From Helicobacteraceae bacterium (GTDB lineage Bacteria > Campylobacterota > Campylobacteria > Campylobacterales > SZUA-545), in NCBI GenBank assembly GCA_031282285.1, contig JAITEA010000084.1:1-6813 (forward strand): 6,813 bases of DNA. The letters are read 5' to 3'. The translations under genes and the position numbers were made by a program. The notes under the pieces are model-generated. The model searched no databases. It had not been told where the DNA came from and saw only the letters and a list, made by a program, of their open reading frames with translations. Each line of letters begins with the position of its first letter. Position 1 is the stretch's first letter. Positions 1 through 6,168 of the stretch are shown one piece after another.

Positions 1-480
1 TGATAGGTTATATAGCCAACGCCGCCGAGCGCGTAAAGTTTGGTTGATTTCGCGATCTCAAACTCTTTTATGGCGTTTAAGTAAACGCGATGTACGCCGA
101 TTGTGTATGTCCCTTTCTCATCTACATCCACAAACCTCATTCCATCTGCGTCATCGACAAATTCTTGACCTGTCTTTGTTTTTTTATAGCTGAGGCTTGA
201 GCGGTCATATCCCGCCTCTATCTGATCGATAAAAGCGTCTTTTATGCCTACGCCGAGTCTTATGCCGTAAATTACGCTATTTCGGCTTTCTCTCTCTGCT
301 ACTTGCCGGTTCTCATAAGGACCAAGCTCTTTATTGTAGTAACTATTAAGAACGGAGGATTTATCTGAATCCAGCATATACGAACCGCCGAATACGACAG
401 TTACTTCGCTGTCACCCCCCCCCCCCCCCGGCATGCGCCAAGGCTGCGCTTGCTATGAATACTAACGCGATCTTGTTCAT
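1..480 (-). CDS. Phase-variable outer-membrane beta-barrel protein, 5' part, OFF register (partial at left edge)
   Basis: The reading starts at ATG 480-478 with MNKIALVFIASAALAHA, a typical Sec signal peptide (Lys, hydrophobic core, AHA before the cleavage site). It then enters 15 consecutive G (five Gly codons) and hits TGA immediately, giving a 22-residue dead peptide. If one G is removed (or two added), the frame stays open for 137 more codons to the window edge. That product has alternating polar and hydrophobic stretches such as VTVVFGGSYML, VIYGIRLGVGI and LYALGGVGYITY, with many Tyr and Gly, as in OmpA/OMP_b-brl-like small barrels. I infer an outer-membrane location; the exact family and ligand are unknown. 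A GAGG Shine-Dalgarno at 493-490 lies 9 nt before the ATG. An in-frame ATG five codons upstream (495-493) is an alternative start. The C-terminal part is outside the window. The gene is AT-richer than its neighbours. It is a switched-off contingency gene rather than a decayed pseudogene, unless the tract length is a sequencing error. Confidence 0.82.
415..429 (-). repeat. Poly-G tract of 15 (C15 on plus strand), phase-variation switch
   Basis: Fifteen uninterrupted C on the plus strand read as 15 G in the coding strand of the outer-membrane gene, directly after signal-peptide codon 17 (GCC). Slipped-strand mispairing at such tracts is a well-known ON/OFF mechanism in Campylobacter and Helicobacter. 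Reading the three registers here: lengths divisible by three (15) give an immediate TGA; 16 gives GTG ACA GCG AAG then TAA; 14 or 17 gives GGT GAC AGC and an open frame. One register in three is therefore ON, and the assembled one is OFF. Homopolymer length is error-prone in assemblies, so the true or majority length could differ. Confidence 0.9.
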
Positions 481-514
481 ACTTTCCAGCCTCATTCTTG
501 AATTTGGACAAACT

Positions 515-544
515 GAACAATTATAACAAATATAATCTTGGTTC
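515..544. promoter_or_regulatory. AT-rich imperfect dyad overlapping the outer-membrane gene promoter
   Basis: Positions 520-536 form a perfect inverted repeat, ATTATA and TATAAT separated by a 5-nt centre. It extends imperfectly to GAAC (515-518) and GTTC (541-544), with three extra bases in the right arm. The minus-strand -10 box is one arm of the dyad. This geometry would suit a dimeric repressor site or a small hairpin. I cannot match it confidently to Fur or any other known operator; the symmetry may simply reflect two AT-rich words. Confidence 0.3.
520..525 (-). promoter_or_regulatory. Probable promoter (-10 TATAAT) of the outer-membrane gene
   Basis: The minus strand reads a perfect TATAAT about 40 nt upstream of the ATG at 480, giving a leader of roughly 30 nt. 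ATGACA (550-545) resembles a -35 box but sits 19 nt away; epsilonproteobacterial promoters often lack a conserved -35. The box is inside the 88-nt gap after rnj, so the outer-membrane gene probably has its own transcription start. I see no convincing rnj terminator in this gap, so read-through from rnj is also possible. Confidence 0.5.
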
Positions 545-568
545 TGTCATTTCGCGCGGCGCAAAGCG

Positions 569-2674
569 TTACTGTACAAAGATATTCGGCACGATGATCG
601 GGTATTTTTTCAGCGCGCGGAAAACCATCTTCTTGATCGCCTGCCGCAGGTTGTTCTCGATCAGGCGCGGATTGCTGTACTCCTCTGGTTTCATACCTTC
701 CACAAAGCCGTCGATCAGCGTTTCCAAATCCTTGTTGAACCTATGCTCGCGCTTTTGCGCCACCAGCCCGAAGCTCGTAACCTTGGGGCGCGAAACCAGC
801 TTGTGCGCCTGCTTGTCCAACTGCGCGATCAGCATAATAATCCCCTCTTTGGCGAGATTTTGCCGATCGAAAACCACCTCGCTCTCCACCTCGCGGTTGC
901 TCTGGTTGTCGATAAAGGTCTTGCCGCTTCGCACGCTCCGCGTCTTGCGAACGCCCTTGTGCGAAATCTCGACCTGCTCGCCGTCCTCCAGCACGGCGAT
1001 ATTGCGCTCGATAACGCCGCAGCTTATCGCCGTTTCCTTGTGTTTGAGCAAGTGCTGATACTCGCCGTGAACGGGGATAAAGTAGCGCGGTTTGGTCAGC
1101 CTGATCATCAGCTTCTGCTCCTCCTGCGCGGCGTGCCCGCTCACATGGATTTCGCTGAACTCCTGATAGGCGATCGACGCGCCCGTTTTGGCGATCTGGT
1201 TGATCACCGTCGATATGCTTGTCTCGTTGCCCGGGATCGCCTTGGCGCTGATCACGATCGTGTCGGTCGGTTTGATATGGACGTGGCGATGCTCGTTCAT
1301 ACTCATACGAAACAGCGCCGCTTGGCTCTCCCCCTGACTGCCCGTCGTGATCACCAGAATCTCGTTGTCGGGCAGCTTGCCGACCTCGTGCGCGTCGATA
1401 AATAGTTTTTGATCGATCTTCACATACTCCAGTTCCATAGCGATATTGAGATTTTTTTCCATCGATCGCCCGATCACCGCCACCTTGCGCCCGTATTTTT
1501 TCGCGCTGTCGATCGCCTGCGCTATGCGGTGCGAGTTGGAGCTGAAGGTGCTCATAATCACCCGCCCCTTGGCTTTGGAAAACAGATCGTCAAATGTTTT
1601 GCCCACGATCGATTCGCTCTTGGTCATACCGGTATTGAAGCTGTTGGTGCTGTCGCTAAACAGCGCCAAAACGCCGCGCTCGCCGTAGTACGCCAGCCGG
1701 TGATAATCGGGCGGATAGCCGTCGATCGGGCAGTTGTCCAGCTTGAAATCGCCCGTGTGGATAATCGTCCCCGCCTCCGTCGTGATTGCCAGCGAGCAGG
1801 CGTCGATCACCGAGTGCGTCATATGTATCCACTCCACCTCGAAGTCGCCGATCTTGACGGGTTTGCGCTTCTCCACGAAGCGAAAATAGCTCTTGTGCGC
1901 GACGATCTTATGCTCGTCAAACTTGCTGCCGATCATCGCAAGCGGCAGCGGCGTGCCGTACAGCGGAACCTGAAGCTCCCTGAACAGATACGGCGCCGCG
2001 CCGATATGATCCTCGTGCGCGTGGGTGATGATCACGCCGGCGATCTTGTCTTTGATCGCGTGCAAATAGCTGAAATCGGGCGTAAGAATATCCACGCCGT
2101 GCATATCGGGCGTGGGGAAGCTCATACCCGCGTCGATCACTATCGCGCTGTTTTCGGTTTCCAGCACGGCGATATTGCCGCCTATCTGATCCAATCCTCC
2201 TAAGGATACGAAGCGCACCGTTTTATTGGGATCGCCAAACTTCGCGTAAGAAACAAGGCGATCGCTCTGTCCCGCCCTGTTGGCTTCCAGCGCGTCGCGC
2301 ATTCGTCCAAACCAGCCCTCGCCGTTTTCGTCTATGCCGCCGCTTGTGGGATCGCCCGCTCTTGGCGCGCCGTCTCGAAACTTCGGCGCGGCGCGGACGA
2401 TCGCTCCGCCCTCCTCCTCGTCGTTTGTTTCGCCGCCTTCGCCCCGCTCGTTACCGTCGTCCGACCATTCGGCGATCCGTCTTGAGCCGTTTGCTTCGCC
2501 GCGATTTTGGCTTGATTCTTTCGGTCGTTTAGCGCCGCCGAAGCGGGCGCCGCTGTCGTTTGGTTTGCGGCTGCGGTTTTTGTCTCCGTATTTGCGCCAT
2601 TTTTCTCTGCGCGGTTTTGGCGCGTTTGCGCCCTGTCCTTCGCCCTCTGGCGGGGTATCGTTTTCTTTATCCAT
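569..2674 (-). CDS. rnj: Ribonuclease J (beta-CASP metallo-beta-lactamase RNase)
   Basis: 701 residues, complete. RNase J is a cytoplasmic zinc-dependent RNase with 5'-3' exonuclease and endonuclease activity, acting in mRNA decay and rRNA maturation. Residues 1 to about 148 are a low-complexity extension rich in Gly, Arg, Lys, Asn, Glu and Asp, probably disordered. The metallo-beta-lactamase core starts near 152 (VRFVSLGGLDQIGGN). Metal ligands are visible: HAHEDH at 218-223, H287, and HTGDF at 306-310 (D309). The beta-CASP region follows, with GSQGES (445-450), SGHA (H514) and PVHGE (H536). The C-terminal domain ends at 701. The long N-terminal extension matches the arrangement known in Helicobacter pylori RNase J, where the protein works with the DEAD-box helicase RhpA; Bacillus J1 and J2 lack it. 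The ATG start has AAAGGA (2687-2682) 7 nt upstream, so the extension is very likely translated. The start overlaps the end of rsmA by 8 nt, implying co-transcription and translational coupling. Confidence 0.97.
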   Translation of the reverse strand: MDKENDTPPEGEGQGANAPKPRREKWRKYGDKNRSRKPNDSGARFGGAKRPKESSQNRGEANGSRRIAEWSDDGNERGEGGETNDEEEGGAIVRAAPKFRDGAPRAGDPTSGGIDENGEGWFGRMRDALEANRAGQSDRLVSYAKFGDPNKTVRFVSLGGLDQIGGNIAVLETENSAIVIDAGMSFPTPDMHGVDILTPDFSYLHAIKDKIAGVIITHAHEDHIGAAPYLFRELQVPLYGTPLPLAMIGSKFDEHKIVAHKSYFRFVEKRKPVKIGDFEVEWIHMTHSVIDACSLAITTEAGTIIHTGDFKLDNCPIDGYPPDYHRLAYYGERGVLALFSDSTNSFNTGMTKSESIVGKTFDDLFSKAKGRVIMSTFSSNSHRIAQAIDSAKKYGRKVAVIGRSMEKNLNIAMELEYVKIDQKLFIDAHEVGKLPDNEILVITTGSQGESQAALFRMSMNEHRHVHIKPTDTIVISAKAIPGNETSISTVINQIAKTGASIAYQEFSEIHVSGHAAQEEQKLMIRLTKPRYFIPVHGEYQHLLKHKETAISCGVIERNIAVLEDGEQVEISHKGVRKTRSVRSGKTFIDNQSNREVESEVVFDRQNLAKEGIIMLIAQLDKQAHKLVSRPKVTSFGLVAQKREHRFNKDLETLIDGFVEGMKPEEYSNPRLIENNLRQAIKKMVFRALKKYPIIVPNIFVQ

Positions 2675-3404
2675 CGGTTAATCCTTTATATAACTTTTCA
2701 AACTGTTCTAAACTAAGCTCGTGCGCCCGCGCGTTTTCGCCAACGCCTAACGCCTTCAGCGCCTCTGCGCCGACGGCGATATTGTTTGTCAGCCGTTTGC
2801 GCGGCGATCTAAACGCCGTTTTCAGAAAGCGGCTGAAGCCCTCGTCGTAACGCGCTTTGGTTTTGTCGATCCGCATAACGGCGGAAGTTACCTTCGGCGC
2901 TGGGCTGAACGCCTCTTTGGGAACCTCGAACAGCAGCTTTGCGCTACCTATCGACCGAACGAGCAGGCTTAGCGAATTCTCGCCGTCCAGCGCGCAGAAC
3001 TTCCGCGCTATCTCAAGCTGCGTCATTACCGTTAGCGCGACGCAGAGCGGATCGCGCAAGGCTCTTAGGATGATTTCCGTCGCCGCGTAGTAAGGCAGGT
3101 TGGCGACAATCGCGTAAGGTTTGTCGGATAAACCCTCTTCCCACGCTATAAGCGCGTCGGCGCAGATCAGCTTCAACCCGCCTTCGGCTATCGCCGCGCT
3201 AAAGCGGCGCTCGAGCTTGCCTATCAGATCGCGATCAATCTCGATCGCCGTTAGACTCCCTTTAGCCAAAATCGCTTCGGTTAAATCACCCAAGCCAGGT
3301 CCGATCTCGACAAGCGGATAATCGGGCGTCGCTTCAATGATTTTGCCGATAAAGCTTTTATCGATCAAAAAATGCTGACCAAAACGCTTTTTGGCTCTAA
3401 TCAC
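2667..3404 (-). CDS. rsmA: 16S rRNA (adenine1518-N6/adenine1519-N6)-dimethyltransferase RsmA (KsgA)
   Basis: 245 residues, complete, slightly shorter than E. coli KsgA (273). It uses S-adenosylmethionine to dimethylate the two adjacent adenines in the 3'-terminal hairpin of 16S rRNA, a late step in 30S assembly; loss gives kasugamycin resistance. Visible motifs: RFGQHFL (7-13), SAM motif I EIGPGLG (33-39), the acidic ribose-binding segment IEIDRDL (E55), CADAL (D83), catalytic motif IV NLPYY (102-106), the signature FSPAPKV near 166, and the C-terminal FRSPRKRL region near 198. The start codon is GTG (3404-3402): an in-frame TAA two codons upstream excludes any longer form. The Shine-Dalgarno is weak (only TAAG just before GTG), suggesting modest translation. 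It is first in a two-gene unit with rnj, the order I recall for Helicobacter pylori and Campylobacter jejuni, and is divergent from alaS. Confidence 0.97.
   Translation of the reverse strand: MIRAKKRFGQHFLIDKSFIGKIIEATPDYPLVEIGPGLGDLTEAILAKGSLTAIEIDRDLIGKLERRFSAAIAEGGLKLICADALIAWEEGLSDKPYAIVANLPYYAATEIILRALRDPLCVALTVMTQLEIARKFCALDGENSLSLLVRSIGSAKLLFEVPKEAFSPAPKVTSAVMRIDKTKARYDEGFSRFLKTAFRSPRKRLTNNIAVGAEALKALGVGENARAHELSLEQFEKLYKGLTDG
2682..2687 (-). promoter_or_regulatory. Ribosome binding site of rnj inside the rsmA 3' end
   Basis: AAAGGA on the minus strand, 7 nt before the rnj ATG at 2674. It lies within the last codons of rsmA, and the ATG overlaps the rsmA TAA, so ribosomes finishing rsmA can reinitiate on rnj. 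It fixes the rnj start and supports translation of the whole N-terminal extension. Confidence 0.7.
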
Positions 3405-3520
3405 GGCTTAGTTTAGCCCAAACGCGCTTAAATCCGCCGCCGCGCCCCTTCTCTATTGGTTTGGCGCTCAAAAGTTCGCGGGGGGCGAAGCGCGGATTAG
3501 GCGTTTTTGGGCGTATTGGC

Positions 3521-3526
3521 TAAAAT
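3521..3526 (+). promoter_or_regulatory. Probable alaS promoter -10 box (TAAAAT) in the rsmA-alaS divergent region
   Basis: TAAAAT lies 34 nt before the alaS ATG, preceded by a T-rich stretch (3504-3517), which fits the weakly defined -35 and T-rich upstream pattern of epsilonproteobacterial sigma-70 promoters. The predicted start is near 3533 with a leader of about 28 nt, too short for a T-box or other riboswitch. The rest of the 156-nt divergent gap (3405-3560) is GC-rich; no clear promoter for rsmA and no small gene could be recognised. Confidence 0.4.
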
Positions 3527-3549
3527 GTTAATAAAGCAAGCGTATTTTT

Positions 3550-3553
3550 GGAG
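3550..3553 (+). promoter_or_regulatory. Ribosome binding site deciding the alaS start
   Basis: GGAG lies 7 nt before ATG 3561. The in-frame upstream candidates, TTG 3507 and ATG 3525, have no comparable site, and ATG 3525 falls on the predicted -10 box, so 3561 is the supported start. Confidence 0.65.
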
Positions 3554-3560
3554 CAAATAT

Positions 3561-6122
3561 ATGGACATTCGCAAGGCGTTTTTGGAGTTTTTCGAGGGCA
3601 AGGGGCACGCGCGGGTCGCCAGCTCGCCTCTCGTGCCAAACGACGGGAGCCTGCTATTTACAAACGCGGGTATGGTGCAATTCAAGCCGATCTTTCTAGG
3701 CGAAACGCCCGCGCCCAACCCGCCTCGCGCCGCCAGCAGCCAAACCTGCCTGCGCGCCGGCGGCAAACACAACGATCTGGAAAATGTCGGCTACACGGCG
3801 CGGCATCACACCTTTTTTGAGATGCTGGGCAACTTCAGTTTCGGCGATTACTTCAAAAAAGAGGCGATCGGTTTCGCGTGGGAGTTTCTGACCAAAACCA
3901 TCGCGCTGCCGCCGGAGAGGCTCTATATCTCCGTTCACGAAAGCGACGAGGAAGCAGAATCGATCTGGCTTAACTACGCGCCCAAAGAGCGCATAAAACG
4001 CTTCGGCGACAAGGACAACTTCTGGCAGATGGGCGAAACCGGACCGTGCGGACCGTGCAGCGAGATATACTACGATCAAGGCGCGGAACATTTCAACTCG
4101 GACGAGGATTATTTCGGCGGCGACGGCGATCGCTTTATCGAGATATGGAACCTCGTCTTTATGCAGTACAACCGCGACGAAAACGGGGTTTTGCACCCGC
4201 TGCCAAAGCCGTCGATCGACACGGGAATGGGGCTTGAGCGCATTACGGCGGTCAAGGAGGGCGCGCTCTCCAACTACGATTCGTCGCTGTTTAAGCCGCT
4301 ACTGAAAGCGATCGAGAAGATAACCGGCAAACCCTACGATCCGCTAAGCGGCTCAAGCCACCGCGTGATCGCCGATCATATCCGCGCGGTCTGCTTCCTG
4401 CTGGCGCAGGGGACGAGTTTCGACAAGGAGGGGCGCGGCTATGTGCTACGCCGCATCTTGCGCCGCGCCGCGCGGCACGGCTACCTGCTGGGGCTTCGCG
4501 CCCCGTTTTTGCACGCGCTGGCGCCCGCGCTCGCCGAAACGACGCGGGATAGCTACCCGTATATCGGCGAAAAACTCGGCGCGATCAGCGAGCAGATCAA
4601 AGAGGAGGAGAGCCGGTTTTTCGCCACGATCGACAACGGAATGAAGCTGTTCAACGAGGAGCTTGCCAAAAATCCAAGCCTCTTTAGCGGCGAAACGGCG
4701 TTCAAGCTCTACGACACCTTCGGCTTTCCTCTCGATCTGACGCAAGATATGCTCCGCTACAGCGGCGCGCGTCTTGATCTGGCGGCGTTTGATCGGGCGA
4801 TGGAGCGCCAAAAAGCGGCGGCGCGATCGGCGTGGAAGGGCAGCGGGGACAAAAACGCGCAGGGCGACTTTGCCGCTTTGCTCGAAAGTTTCGGCAAAAA
4901 CGAGTTTGTCGGCTACGATCGCCAAAGCGTTGAAACGCAGATTTTGGCGCTGCTGAACGACGATTTTAAGCGCGTCGATCGGCTTGAAAGCGGCGAGATT
5001 GGCTACGCGCTGCTCAAACAAACGCCCTTTTACGCCACAAGCGGCGGGCAGATCGGCGACGCGGGCGAGCTGAGAAAGGGCGATCAAGTAGTCGCCGTAG
5101 TAACGGCTACCGAACGCTATTTCGGGCTGAATATCTCCAAGATCGAGCCGAAAACCGCGATCCGATCCGGCGAGGCGATCGAGGCGGCGGTGGATTTCAG
5201 GCGCGTTATGACGGCGCGGCACCACAGCGCGGCGCACCTTTTGCACGCGGCGCTGGGCGAGATTCTGGGCGAAAACGCGACGCAGGCGGGTTCCGAGGTG
5301 AGCGCAAATCGCCTGCGTTTTGACTTCAACTACCCGCGCGCGCTTTCCAAGGAGCAACTGGAGGCGATCGAGGCGCGGGTGAACGATCTGATCGCGCGCT
5401 CCATCGAGGGCAAAACGCGGGAGCTTCCGATTGAGGAAGCAAAAAAGCTGGGCGCGAAGGCGCTCTTTGGCGAGAAATACGACGCGCTTGTCCGCGTGGT
5501 GAGCTTCGGCGAGGCGAGCGTGGAGTTTTGCGGCGGCGTTCATATAGCCAACACCAGCGAGATCGGGCTGTTTGCGATCGCCAAAGAGACGGGCGTTAGC
5601 GCGGGCGTACGGCGGATCGAGGCGGTGGTCAGCCTCGCGGCGTACCGCTACCTCAAGGAGTTCAAAAACGACTATGAGGCGGTCGTGGCGCAACTGAAAA
5701 ATCCCGATCCGATCAGCGCGATCTTGAAGCTCTCAAACGCGATCAAAGAGCAGAAAAAAGAGATTGAAAAGCTCCAGTCCAGCGGCGAGCGGCAGATCGC
5801 TTTCGAGGATATAGGCGGCGCGAAAGTGGCGATCGACGAGATAAGCGGCGGCGATCCCAAAGCGCTGGTGGATGATCTGAAAAACCGCTTCGATCGCGTC
5901 GCTGCGATGATCCTATCCGTCGCGGACGGCAAGGTCGGCGTTACCGTCGGCGTGAAAGGTTTGAGCCTCAAGGCGGGCGAATGGCTCAAAGCAAGCGTCG
6001 CGGAGTTTGGCGGCAAGGGGGGCGGGCGCGACGATTTCGCTAGCGGCGGCGGCGTGCCGATCGAACAGATCGAGGCGCTTAAAACCAAAGCGCGGCGGCT
6101 TGCGCGGGAGCGCATCGGATAA
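3561..6122 (+). CDS. alaS: Alanyl-tRNA synthetase
   Basis: 853 residues from ATG 3561, complete and of normal length for the family. It attaches alanine to tRNA-Ala (class II synthetase, cytoplasm) and hydrolyses mischarged Ser- and Gly-tRNA-Ala. Numbering from this start: LLFTNAGMVQFK near 31-42; HHTFFEMLGNFSFGDYF (82-98) in the aminoacylation core; RFIEIWNLVFMQYNR (191-205, motif 2 region); GMGLERI (222-228, motif 3); RRILRRAARHG (297-307) in the tRNA-recognition domain. The editing domain carries the zinc-binding HxxxH (H555, H559) and CGGVH (C657, H661). A short coiled coil near 725-745 leads to the C-Ala domain with GGKGGGRDDFASGG (817-830). All key residues are present. The start is chosen because GGAG (3550-3553) sits 7 nt upstream and MDIRKAFLEFF aligns with the usual N-terminus; an upstream TTG (3507) or ATG (3525) would add residues not seen in the family. 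Confidence 0.98.
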   Translation: MDIRKAFLEFFEGKGHARVASSPLVPNDGSLLFTNAGMVQFKPIFLGETPAPNPPRAASSQTCLRAGGKHNDLENVGYTARHHTFFEMLGNFSFGDYFKKEAIGFAWEFLTKTIALPPERLYISVHESDEEAESIWLNYAPKERIKRFGDKDNFWQMGETGPCGPCSEIYYDQGAEHFNSDEDYFGGDGDRFIEIWNLVFMQYNRDENGVLHPLPKPSIDTGMGLERITAVKEGALSNYDSSLFKPLLKAIEKITGKPYDPLSGSSHRVIADHIRAVCFLLAQGTSFDKEGRGYVLRRILRRAARHGYLLGLRAPFLHALAPALAETTRDSYPYIGEKLGAISEQIKEEESRFFATIDNGMKLFNEELAKNPSLFSGETAFKLYDTFGFPLDLTQDMLRYSGARLDLAAFDRAMERQKAAARSAWKGSGDKNAQGDFAALLESFGKNEFVGYDRQSVETQILALLNDDFKRVDRLESGEIGYALLKQTPFYATSGGQIGDAGELRKGDQVVAVVTATERYFGLNISKIEPKTAIRSGEAIEAAVDFRRVMTARHHSAAHLLHAALGEILGENATQAGSEVSANRLRFDFNYPRALSKEQLEAIEARVNDLIARSIEGKTRELPIEEAKKLGAKALFGEKYDALVRVVSFGEASVEFCGGVHIANTSEIGLFAIAKETGVSAGVRRIEAVVSLAAYRYLKEFKNDYEAVVAQLKNPDPISAILKLSNAIKEQKKEIEKLQSSGERQIAFEDIGGAKVAIDEISGGDPKALVDDLKNRFDRVAAMILSVADGKVGVTVGVKGLSLKAGEWLKASVAEFGGKGGGRDDFASGGGVPIEQIEALKTKARRLARERIG

Positions 6123-6129
6123 CGCGGTC

Positions 6130-6165
6130 GCGGGCGGTTAGGGCAAAGCGGGCGGATAAGGAGAG
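6130..6165 (+). repeat. Imperfect 18-bp tandem duplication in the alaS-DUF2461 spacer
   Basis: Two adjacent 18-nt units begin with the identical octamer GCGGGCGG (6130-6137 and 6148-6155) and match at about 13 of 18 positions overall. The second unit contains the AAGGAG ribosome binding site of the downstream gene; the first has the degenerate TAGGGC at that place. This may be a small local duplication, or chance in a GC-rich spacer. No terminator is visible in the 46-nt gap. Confidence 0.3.
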
Positions 6166-6168
6166 GCG

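Noticed and set aside
553..568. GC-rich stretch after rnj as a rho-independent terminator
   Set aside because: The arms do not pair well without bulges and there is no following T-run in the direction of rnj transcription.
743..2203. Long plus-strand open frames (743-1405 and 1409-2203) antisense to rnj
   Set aside because: They mirror the rnj codons, have biased Arg, His, Leu, Val and Asp composition and no recognisable domain. The minus-strand RNase J with all catalytic motifs explains this region.
3405..3418. A small inverted repeat (GGCT and AGCC arms) just before the rsmA GTG, as a regulatory hairpin
   Set aside because: Only four base pairs with a six-base loop; too weak to claim control of translation.
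3480..3485. A run of six G in the rsmA-alaS intergenic region as a contingency tract
   Set aside because: It is short, in a GC-rich spacer, and not located between promoter elements I can recognise.
3507..3560. An 18-residue N-terminal extension of AlaS from TTG 3507, or a start at ATG 3525
   Set aside because: GGAG lies 7 nt before ATG 3561, family members start at the MDIR-like segment, and the upstream stretch holds the probable -10 box.
3405..3560. A T-box or other leader riboswitch upstream of alaS
   Set aside because: The predicted leader is only about 28 nt, no T-box sequence or extended hairpins are seen, and such leaders are a Gram-positive feature.
4446..5693. A 415-codon open frame on the minus strand inside alaS
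   Set aside because: It lies wholly antisense to a complete, motif-rich alaS. GC-rich codon bias creates long mirror frames, and its Arg/Ala/Leu-rich translation shows no family motif and no ribosome site was recognised.
6016..6022. A short run of six G in the 3' part of alaS as a second phase-variation tract
   Set aside because: It encodes the conserved GGKGGGR motif of the C-Ala domain in an intact frame; the run is explained by protein sequence and is too short to be a likely switch.
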